Position numbers and translations under genes: made by a program. Shown piece by piece: positions 6,350-11,733 of a stretch of DNA of 17,187 nt. Origin of the DNA: Negativicutes bacterium (lineage in GTDB: Bacteria > Bacillota_C > Negativicutes > Sporomusales_B > JARLHX01); the NCBI GenBank assembly GCA_031292035.1, contig JARLHX010000194.1, forward strand, positions 1 through 17,187. The letters are read 5' to 3'. The notes under the pieces are model-generated. The model was not told the origin of the DNA. It saw only the letters and a list, made by a program, of their open reading frames with translations, and searched no databases. The stretch's first letter is position 1, and each line of letters begins with the position of its first letter.

Positions 6350-6672
6350 CAGTAACCCAAACCAGCCGCTGATGGATCGAACCCGCCCGCTTCTACACCA
6401 GACGATGCCGCTCCACTGTCGAATGTGCCAGCATCTACACCGGAACTACCAAGCAAACTGCCAGCGCTGTTACCAAGCGACGCTGCGCTATTGACACCAC
6501 TGGCAACGCCACCCACGACACCCGCGACTGTTCCAAGCGCGCTGGAACCTCCACCACTACCTGTATTGTTTCCCGTTAGAAAGCCCACGTAAGTTGCAAG
6601 CTCTCCCTTGCTGACGATATAGAGAATAAAGCCAGCAACGAGATAGAACATAATGACGGAAGACTGCGGCAC
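6349..6672 (-). CDS. Virion membrane protein with repeated AG-FD tail motif
   Basis: This protein is 107 aa from GTG 6672, directly after the preceding stop. The first internal ATG (6651) has no ribosome site, so GTG is preferred. One membrane span lies at about residues 7-21 (IMFYLVAGFILYIVS), followed by a long tail of G, S, A and V. The tail carries GVDAGTFD and then GVEAGGFD, the same motif (GIEAGTFD) that ends the protein at 3980-4291. This suggests a shared binding or assembly signal. Family unknown. Confidence 0.72.
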   Translation of the reverse strand: MPQSSVIMFYLVAGFILYIVSKGELATYVGFLTGNNTGSGGGSSALGTVAGVVGGVASGVNSAASLGNSAGSLLGSSGVDAGTFDSGAASSGVEAGGFDPSAAGLGY

Positions 6673-6783
6673 TTACATTCCGACTTTGCCAAGAAGCGAC
6701 GCGCCAACGCCAGGGAATTTTACCCCAACGAGATAGACGACGAACAAAAGGAGCAGCAGGCCGACACCATGAAACGGTTTCAT
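6673..6783 (-). CDS. 36-aa single-span membrane protein
   Basis: This 36-aa protein starts at ATG 6783 with GAGGAAG seven bases upstream, one base after the preceding stop. Almost the entire middle is hydrophobic (GVGLLLLLFVVYLVGVKF), followed by GVGASLLGKVGM. Tiny membrane proteins of this kind are typical of tectivirus inner membranes; a holin-like role is also possible. Confidence 0.72.
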   Translation of the reverse strand: MKPFHGVGLLLLLFVVYLVGVKFPGVGASLLGKVGM

Positions 6784-6784
6784 T

Positions 6785-6937
6785 CTAAACTTCCTCGGTG
6801 ATGTATCGAAGCACGTTAAGCCACGCCACGAATATCGTGGTAATGAACACCACGAATAGAACCCACTGCCACCAGTCCATATCCTCGGACCAAGGCTTTT
6901 TGAGCCATTCGCCAAAGTAACTGACCAGTGGCATCAT
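6785..6937 (-). CDS. 50-aa single-span membrane protein
   Basis: Two adjacent ATG codons (6937 and 6934) can start this gene. AAGGA upstream is better spaced for the second, giving 49 aa. It has an aromatic, amphipathic start (SYFGEWLKKPWSEDMDWWQW) and a membrane span (VLFVVFITTIFVAWLNVL). It is the first gene after the hairpin that follows the major capsid gene, and leads the membrane-protein cluster. Confidence 0.72.
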   Translation of the reverse strand: MMPLVSYFGEWLKKPWSEDMDWWQWVLFVVFITTIFVAWLNVLRYITEEV

Positions 6938-6952
6938 TCTTTCCTTTGCATC

Positions 6953-6984
6953 GGGACTGGCGGAGCACGACATCCGCCAGTCCC
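6953..6984 (-). terminator. Hairpin after the major capsid gene
   Basis: A perfect 12-bp stem (GGGACTGGCGGA at 6953-6964, TCCGCCAGTCCC at 6973-6984) with an 8-base loop lies between the capsid gene stop and the next minus-strand gene. No U-run follows, so it is not a textbook intrinsic terminator. It may partly stop transcription or protect the 3' end of the capsid message, either of which would raise capsid protein relative to downstream genes. Confidence 0.6.
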
Positions 6985-7012
6985 ACCTTCACAACCGCGC
7001 GGCCGGGAGGAA

Positions 7013-8218
7013 TTAGCCGCCCGGTAGCGAACCCGCCGGAATGATGGTATTCTGCAAGCCCATGTCCTCATAGCCGAGAAGAACCACGGGATTTGCCGCC
7101 AGGGTGCCAGCCGGATTTAAGATCAATTCCATGTTGCCGTATTGAACGGTGTTGATGGGCTTGTCTCGGTGATCGAAGTAATAGGCCGCGACGTTGAACG
7201 CCGACGAAATCGCGAAATCCGACATGATCTTGTTGCGCGCGCGCAGCGCAACGAGATGCGGCTCGATTTGCATGATGTTCGTGAAGTTGGCCGACTGGAT
7301 GGCCCAATAGTTCACATCGGCACCAGGGGATGCCACCGATGCACCAAAATTGTCGAACACCGCGCACGTCGAGAGAAACGAGCGGAAGTTGGTATACGGA
7401 ATTGGGAAATCCAGTCCTGTGGTGAGACCGACGAGCGCCGTGTTTTTGAGTTCGTAAATGGTGGACAAATCCTGCATCGGTAGGATGACGCCATTCTTGC
7501 CCACGGGAAGCTGGTCAAGAAAGTCCTGATACACGGTGACCGTAGCCGTGGTCACGGTGCCGCCAGTTGCCGCTGTTCCGCCCGCGTAGATGGCCAACGT
7601 CGGATCAACACCAGCCGCCGCAACCGGGTTGCTGTTGAGGGTAAGCTGCAAGTTCATCGTCGCGTTGATGACGTTTGCATAGACGGCGCCGCGCAAATCC
7701 TTGGAATGATACGCCAGCGGCACGTAATACCACATTTCGATGTTGCCGTTGGCGCCACCAGCGGTCGGATTTGATGCCGACATGACGGCGAAACCGTTGC
7801 CATAGCCGGATGGATACGCCGTCGAAGTGAACACCCCTCCCCATGGGTGATGCCCCTTGGCGCTGTTCACCATGTTCAGATGCCAGCCCGCCGTGTTGAT
7901 GCGGGTGTAATTGTTGAGATCGGTAAACACAATCTGCGACAGGATGTTCGCCGCGCCGATGGGCGAAAGCGTTGCCGCTGCGGAACCGCCCGCCGCCGAA
8001 ACCGTCGCTGTGACCTTGACCCAAAACCCCATAATCAGACCGACGTTGCGCGGCACGATATTGAGCACGTTGCCGGCTGATGCGGGTGTAAACGTCGAAG
8101 AAAAAATCTTTTGCGTCATCCGAACGGACATGCTCAGAACGGCCGCGCGCGCCGCAGCGTTAACCTGAGCGGGAGACGGTTGCGCACCAGGGGACTGTGT
8201 TGGGGGGTTCGTTGCCAT
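7013..8218 (-). CDS. Major capsid protein, double jelly roll (PRD1 P3-like)
   Basis: This 401-aa protein starts at ATG 8218 with AGGTGA five bases upstream. Length and position (just after the packaging ATPase and two tiny membrane genes) fit the PRD1 P3 type, a trimeric double-jelly-roll capsid protein. The sequence is beta-rich with no helix-forming runs: a short N-terminal helix region, FSSTFTPASAGNVLNIVP, FTDLNNYTRINTAGWHL, HHPWGG, YYVPLAYHSKDLRGAVYAN and NATMNLQLTLN, a pattern I associate with viral double jelly rolls. It ends SLPGG. The call rests on pattern and context; a structure prediction would settle it. Confidence 0.85.
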   Translation of the reverse strand: MATNPPTQSPGAQPSPAQVNAAARAAVLSMSVRMTQKIFSSTFTPASAGNVLNIVPRNVGLIMGFWVKVTATVSAAGGSAAATLSPIGAANILSQIVFTDLNNYTRINTAGWHLNMVNSAKGHHPWGGVFTSTAYPSGYGNGFAVMSASNPTAGGANGNIEMWYYVPLAYHSKDLRGAVYANVINATMNLQLTLNSNPVAAAGVDPTLAIYAGGTAATGGTVTTATVTVYQDFLDQLPVGKNGVILPMQDLSTIYELKNTALVGLTTGLDFPIPYTNFRSFLSTCAVFDNFGASVASPGADVNYWAIQSANFTNIMQIEPHLVALRARNKIMSDFAISSAFNVAAYYFDHRDKPINTVQYGNMELILNPAGTLAANPVVLLGYEDMGLQNTIIPAGSLPGG

Positions 8219-8225
8219 TGATCAC

Positions 8226-8351
8226 CTATTCATGGGTGTTTTGCGTTTCAAATAGTCTCAACACTTCCCGCAACGCAAAAACGAAAAATGCAGTCATCAA
8301 ACCCACCGTTATCCAGTTGAGCGGATTTTTGACCAGTGACCAGTTAATCAC
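8226..8351 (-). CDS. 41-aa membrane protein, paralogue of its upstream neighbour
   Basis: This short gene starts at GTG 8351, overlapping the previous stop as GTGA, and stops at 8226 just before the capsid gene. It encodes about 41 aa: INWSLVKNPLNW, then a span ITVGLMTAFFVFAL, then a charged end (REVLRLFETQNTHE). The segment W-ITVGLM repeats F-ITVGLM of the neighbour at 8348-8491, so the two are probably duplicates. Likely a virion membrane protein. Confidence 0.7.
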   Translation of the reverse strand: MINWSLVKNPLNWITVGLMTAFFVFALREVLRLFETQNTHE

Positions 8352-8491
8352 GAACCGTCACCAGAAAACTGGTGTCCACTGAGCTTACCGATGCCAGCAG
8401 CGGTTGCACCAAGGAGCGCGCCAAACAGTAGGGCCATAAGCCCGACCGTGATGAAATTCGGGAGGTTCCACGTAATGAGATTATCAGTCAC
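8348..8491 (-). CDS. 47-aa membrane protein
   Basis: This gene starts at GTG 8491 with a good AGGAG ten bases upstream and ends at TGA 8348. The 47-aa product begins TDNLITWNLPN, has a span FITVGLMALLFGALLGATAA, and ends GKLSGHQFSGDGS. It overlaps the following paralogue by four bases. Small hydrophobic genes beside the packaging ATPase and capsid gene occur in several PRD1-like phages, where such proteins help hold the packaging machinery in the membrane; that role here is inference. Confidence 0.72.
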   Translation of the reverse strand: MTDNLITWNLPNFITVGLMALLFGALLGATAAGIGKLSGHQFSGDGS

Positions 8492-8551
8492 ACCCGACAC
8501 GCTCCTAAGAGAATATTTTCATTCCCTTACGCTGCTATCACATATACGCCA

Positions 8552-9211
8552 TCACATCAAGCGTTTTTTATACCCCACCTTGGACCGGAAAAGTGCTTTG
8601 ATCTCCGTTGCGGAGGGCACTGGTTTGAGCACCGCGCGTTCGTCTTCCGAAACATCATGATAATAAGCATGATATTTGGGAAGCTGACCCTCCCGCAAAT
8701 CAATGTCACGGTGCAAAAATTCCTGCACTCGTTGCTGGTCTTTTCGATCGTTCAGCGTGAAGACCAGATAAAAATCCGCCTCGCTGAATACGAACCTATC
8801 CATGCGAACAGGTCTTTGTGAAAGCACAATCATGGGAATGTTTTTGCTGCGCCCCTGCGTCAAGAGCGCGCGGAATGCAGGGTTGTTTTCCCCGATCATG
8901 TATCCTTCGTCTACATAGACACCAATTCCGCCGCGTTCCCAAATGCGCCACAACAAATTTTCAACTGCTTCGTCATCGGTATTCGGAAGAGGGTGCACAA
9001 TGTAGAGGTCTGGTTTTGTTGGGATGCTCGCATTAGGCGCAAGCTCCTTGGCGCGAATATCGTTCAGGAGCTTATCCCGTTTGTAATCAATAATGATCCA
9101 TGGGTAATTTTTGCCTACTTGTTGCGAAAGAAACCACGCGCCAGCCTGCGTTTTGCCGGAACCTGTCCGGCCAATGATCGCAACCCGGTGCGTGGTGTCA
9201 GGCATCCTCAT
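8552..9211 (-). CDS. DNA packaging ATPase, A32/P9 type
   Basis: This 219-aa P-loop NTPase of the FtsK/HerA group should pump phage DNA into the capsid. The Walker A motif GRTGSGKT is at 14-21, Walker B IGVYVDE at 96-102 with D101 and E102, then QGRSKNIPMIVLSQRP (119-134), the conserved segment holding the polar Q132 before the last core strand. Length fits PRD1 P9 (about 227 aa). ATG 9211 overlaps the upstream gene; a second ATG two codons on (9205) has GAGG too close to help. Its position one block before the capsid gene is the usual tectivirus arrangement. Confidence 0.94.
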   Translation of the reverse strand: MRMPDTTHRVAIIGRTGSGKTQAGAWFLSQQVGKNYPWIIIDYKRDKLLNDIRAKELAPNASIPTKPDLYIVHPLPNTDDEAVENLLWRIWERGGIGVYVDEGYMIGENNPAFRALLTQGRSKNIPMIVLSQRPVRMDRFVFSEADFYLVFTLNDRKDQQRVQEFLHRDIDLREGQLPKYHAYYHDVSEDERAVLKPVPSATEIKALFRSKVGYKKRLM

Positions 9212-9407
9212 TTATCTTAACCCACAAAAGATGTATCAGAAAATCTTGCACCCACTTATCATCATCGATGGAGTTTATGCCCCATTTCTGAATGTCGGCC
9301 ATTATATAAGCCGCTTTTTCTCTATCGTTCCATTCATCAACGCTATTGATTAGTCTTTTTTGTTTTATTGGGCCATGCGGATGATATGGCGATTTCGGAA
9401 CTATCAT
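9198..9407 (-). CDS. Small protein, unknown
   Basis: This protein is 69 aa from ATG 9407, chosen because it overlaps the previous stop as ATGA; a GTG six codons earlier is possible. The start is basic and proline-rich (VPKSPYHPHGPIKQKRL), the rest predicted helical and acidic (WNDREKAAYIMADIQKW, WVQDFLIHLLWVKI). I do not recognise it. It sits between a zinc ribbon and the ATPase, overlapping both, so it is made with them. Confidence 0.68.
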   Translation of the reverse strand: MIVPKSPYHPHGPIKQKRLINSVDEWNDREKAAYIMADIQKWGINSIDDDKWVQDFLIHLLWVKINEDA

Positions 9408-9607
9408 TCGCGCGTTTCCGGCCACGTATCGACTTTGCCGCGTGTTTTAATTGAAAGAACACCGTTGGTTGCCACATCAGCGGGACGCCAAATTGTTTTG
9501 CAATGTTGACATTCATGCGAACGATGCGGTGGATTATCCCATGTTTCCGTTGCCGCGTCGATATGTTGAGCGTGACAAACTGGACACCATAAAAGCATAT
9601 CAATCAT
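9404..9607 (-). CDS. Phage zinc-ribbon protein
   Basis: This 67-aa protein starts at ATG 9607, overlapping the previous stop as ATGA. Four cysteines in two knuckles, C8-PV-C11 and C33-QH-C36, form a zinc ribbon. The full pattern (CPVCHAQHID, then NPPHRSHECQHC, then WRPADVATNGV) matches a small zinc-ribbon family that is common in phages of Gram-negative bacteria, known to me by its motif (HRTH-C-C-WRPA-PT-GV) but of unknown function. Its occurrence here points to gene exchange with tailed phages (inference). Confidence 0.8.
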   Translation of the reverse strand: MIDMLLWCPVCHAQHIDAATETWDNPPHRSHECQHCKTIWRPADVATNGVLSIKTRGKVDTWPETRE

Positions 9608-10299
9608 TCACGTGTTTCCGGCAATTCGTCCGTCATCGCAAAGAAAGCAGCCGCATCGTCTGGCGTGGTCGCGCCATTGATGGTTGCTGGCGATGGCGCG
9701 CGCTGTTGCGGTGCCTGATTAGCGCGCAGCGGCACCACGACTTCACCGCTGCCGCGCGTGGGCTTGGCATCTTTCTTTTCCCCCGCCTTGCGCGTGTTGA
9801 TGCGGACCATGCGCGCACCGTAAACGGTTCCGATGACCATGCAAAAGCGCATCGTGTCCAACGTCTTGCCGGATAGAACGCTTCCGTAATGCCGCTGCAT
9901 ATCAAGATACGCATGCGCGACGACCTTTGCTTCGTCATCGTCCATTCCCAATTCTGGCGTTTTGGTAGCGGCTGCCAATGTGAAATGAATACCGACAAGC
10001 AACTCTGTAATGGTGTCTACAGTAGCCGGTAACGTTTTTTCTTTTCTTCCAGGGGAGGTGGTTCGGCGGGTGTATCTTCGCTTGGTTCTAACACTTCCAC
10101 TATCTCCGTTTCCGGTTCCTCCACTATCTCCGGTTCCGGTATCGAGGGCGCCGGGTTCGACTGCGTCAATATCTCCAGCGCCGCCGACTGCGCTTGCACC
10201 ATCGTCGCTAGCGCCGCTATCTGCGCTTGCGTTTCCGTCATCGCGTTGTGCAGCGAGCCTACGCTTGATGAAAGCCGCTCGATTTCCCCCGATTGCCAT
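9604..10299 (-). CDS. Protein overlapping the Ala-rich coiled-coil gene; probable -1 frameshift product
   Basis: The open frame from ATG 10299 codes for 231 aa and has AAAGGA seven bases upstream. Its first ~93 residues overlap the gene at 10017-10484 in the -1 frame and are low-complexity (SADSGASDDGASAVGGAG), as expected of an unselected frame. From about residue 90 it becomes ordered: TVDTITELLVGIHFTL, MDDDEAKVVAHAYLDMQRHYG and TLDTMRFCMVIGTVYGARMVRI, two hydrophobic helices around an acidic one. That pattern reminds me of a conserved small protein in PRD1-like genomes. The ordered part begins exactly at an A6 run, so the true product may be a 293-aa fusion read from 10484. Separate initiation remains possible. 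Confidence 0.6.
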   Translation of the reverse strand: MAIGGNRAAFIKRRLAAQRDDGNASADSGASDDGASAVGGAGDIDAVEPGALDTGTGDSGGTGNGDSGSVRTKRRYTRRTTSPGRKEKTLPATVDTITELLVGIHFTLAAATKTPELGMDDDEAKVVAHAYLDMQRHYGSVLSGKTLDTMRFCMVIGTVYGARMVRINTRKAGEKKDAKPTRGSGEVVVPLRANQAPQQRAPSPATINGATTPDDAAAFFAMTDELPETRE

Positions 10300-10484
10300 T
10301 CCTCAGTCCTTTCGTGCTCAACAATAATTTCCGCAACGTCTACACGCGCGGCATCCTCCGCAATCTGTTCCGCCGTTTCAGCGGCAACCACGGCATCGAT
10401 AGCGGCATTGGCAGCAGCGTGCGCGGCTGTTTCGGCTTCCTGCGCTTGGGCCTCCGCAGTCGCAAGCGCGATTGTTTCATCCAT
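10017..10484 (-). CDS. Ala-rich coiled-coil protein with acidic Pro-rich tail
   Basis: This protein is 155 aa from ATG 10484, which has GGAG eight bases upstream; a TTG two codons earlier is too close to that site. Residues 1-55 are alanine-rich helix (TAEAQAQEAETAAHAAANAA), 56-105 a heptad coiled coil (IERLSSSVGSLHNAMTETQA), then repeats of PEPEIVEEPETEIVEVLEP, a proline-rich stretch, and EEKKKRYRLL. The stop comes five codons after an A6 run from which a -1 slip leads straight into a further ordered domain. It could be the shorter of two products. Family not recognised; the rod-like form suggests a vertex or membrane-bridging protein. Confidence 0.72.
   Translation of the reverse strand: MDETIALATAEAQAQEAETAAHAAANAAIDAVVAAETAEQIAEDAARVDVAEIIVEHERTEEWQSGEIERLSSSVGSLHNAMTETQAQIAALATMVQAQSAALEILTQSNPAPSIPEPEIVEEPETEIVEVLEPSEDTPAEPPPLEEKKKRYRLL
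10035..10045 (-). promoter_or_regulatory. Putative -1 frameshift or slippage site
   Basis: On the minus strand the sequence reads GGAAGAAAAGAAAAAACG, with A6 at 10040-10035. In the coiled-coil frame the codons are AAG AAA AAA CGT and the stop TAG follows four codons later. In the -1 frame the downstream ORF continues to 9604. A purine-rich GGAAG just upstream could act as the internal stimulator seen at some bacterial frameshift sites. A slip gives 150 codons plus 143, about 293 aa. One extra A (transcript slippage or a sequencing error in the homopolymer) would do the same. Confidence 0.5.
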
Positions 10485-10498
10485 GCTCAACGCTCCGT

Positions 10499-10771
10499 TC
10501 AGTCTGTTATGACATAATCCAGTTGCTTGGGAGCATAGTTATCCGGGTTCAATTCCTCATAGGTGGAACCATCCGGGCGCGGAACCAATTCATACAACAC
10601 ACTCTCAACCCGCGCGAGCATGCCGCGCAATTCCTGCTGTGTCGCGTTGATGGTTTCAATCTTGTCGCACAACTCTTTGTGGTGCGCCAGAAACGCATCA
10701 AGCTTTGCTTTGAGTTCGTCAGGGTTGATTTTCAGTTGCTTCATAAGCAACGGTATCATAACATCAATCAT
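10499..10771 (-). CDS. Coiled-coil protein, unknown
   Basis: This 90-aa protein starts at ATG 10771 with a strong AAGGAG eight bases upstream. It is helical with heptads (IPLLMKQLKINPDELKAKL; LCDKIETINATQQELRGML; RVESVLYELV) and ends in a polar, tyrosine- and asparagine-containing tail. No membrane span or known family. It lies between the probable vertex protein and the Ala-rich coiled-coil gene and is probably made with them. Confidence 0.72.
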   Translation of the reverse strand: MIDVMIPLLMKQLKINPDELKAKLDAFLAHHKELCDKIETINATQQELRGMLARVESVLYELVPRPDGSTYEELNPDNYAPKQLDYVITD

Positions 10772-10783
10772 TGGTCGTGCTCC

Positions 10784-11617
10784 TTAGAAAACCGCGTTCG
10801 TGCGGCCACCGTAAATATTAAAATTGGCTGTCCCCCACGGTGTTGCCGAAGTGAGGTCAATAGCCCATAGTTTGGTTGTTCCCGATATCATAACGTTGGA
10901 AACTTCAATAGATGCTGACCCATCACCCGCTGTTATATATCCAGACCAAAATTGTTTTGTTTCATTGACAAGCGTTCCATCTGGGCTATCGAAAAGAAAC
11001 AACTCGGTTTGTTGAGTTGTAGCAGTCGACAGTACTGAAAATAATATAGATATATTGGTCACATAATAAGCAGCGTATATTCCTGGAACAAACCCGGTAA
11101 TTTGAAGCGCAGTGGTGGAACCTAGTTGATATTGAATTGATCCATAAAGCGTTCCGGCTCTAGCTGGTAATACAACATCCATGTCACCCAAAACCAACTG
11201 CGTCGCATTGATAACCATCGGTGGAATGATGTAGTTGTAAACGTTGATACCGACATTGAAAGATGATGACGTGGTGAGGTTCACCACATTGAGCGTCAAT
11301 GCCGATGTGCTGACAGGATACCACCCGCGCGTGAATGGCTCCGCAATCACTGTCTCACTCGCACCGGGAAACGTCACCGTCGTGCGGAACGGGCTTTGTC
11401 CATTGTCAATGTAGATAGTCTGAATATTGTCAACACCGAACGGAAACGCTTGCTGCAACGAAATCGCGTAGCCTTGCGCCGATGGCGAAAATGGCAGCGT
11501 CAACGGACAAGCAGCCGGTCCTTTGCCGTTCTTCGTCGGATCAGGTCGCGTTCCGTAGGTAGACGCAAACGAAATAGGCTTGCCGGGATAGGTCAGCAAA
11601 TTCACGGTGCCAGACAT
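10784..11617 (-). CDS. Beta-rich virion protein, penton or spike candidate
   Basis: This protein is 277 aa from ATG 11617; a TTG-started extension to 11737 would read out of frame through the short gene at 11635-11733 and has no ribosome site. It is beta-rich throughout. Residues about 30-125 (ISLQQAFPFGVDNIQTIYID; FTRGWYPV; FNVGINVYNYIIPP) resemble what I remember of a domain in minor capsid or penton-type proteins of double-jelly-roll phages (strand-DN-, later a GWYPV-like turn). The C-terminal half has a second sandwich-like pattern (FLFDSPDG, LWAIDLTS). In tectiviruses the vertex carries a small penton and a spike; this could be either or a fusion of both. Moderate certainty. Confidence 0.62.
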   Translation of the reverse strand: MSGTVNLLTYPGKPISFASTYGTRPDPTKNGKGPAACPLTLPFSPSAQGYAISLQQAFPFGVDNIQTIYIDNGQSPFRTTVTFPGASETVIAEPFTRGWYPVSTSALTLNVVNLTTSSSFNVGINVYNYIIPPMVINATQLVLGDMDVVLPARAGTLYGSIQYQLGSTTALQITGFVPGIYAAYYVTNISILFSVLSTATTQQTELFLFDSPDGTLVNETKQFWSGYITAGDGSASIEVSNVMISGTTKLWAIDLTSATPWGTANFNIYGGRTNAVF

Positions 11618-11634
11618 TTCAGGAAAACTCCGTT

Positions 11635-11733
11635 TTACGGGTTGATGGTTTCGATGATGGACGCGGGCAGACGCGGCACCAGGACCAAGCCCATACACAA
11701 CCCGGTCTGGCGTGCGGTGGTTACGAAAATCAT
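11635..11733 (-). CDS. 32-aa hydrophobic peptide coupled to the polymerase gene
   Basis: The ATG at 11733-11731 overlaps the polymerase stop as ATGA, the same junction used by many real gene pairs in this genome. The frame runs 32 codons to TAA at 11635, leaving just enough room for the next gene's ribosome site. The product starts MIFVTTARQTG and has a modest hydrophobic stretch (LCMGLVLVPRLP). No family can be assigned. Without this ORF a ~110-base gap would break the otherwise tight packing. Confidence 0.45.
   Translation of the reverse strand: MIFVTTARQTGLCMGLVLVPRLPASIIETINP

Noticed and set aside
8359..8374. CACCAG-AAAA-CTGGTG hairpin
   Set aside because: It has only six pairs, lies inside a small coding sequence and is not followed by a U-run; likely chance.
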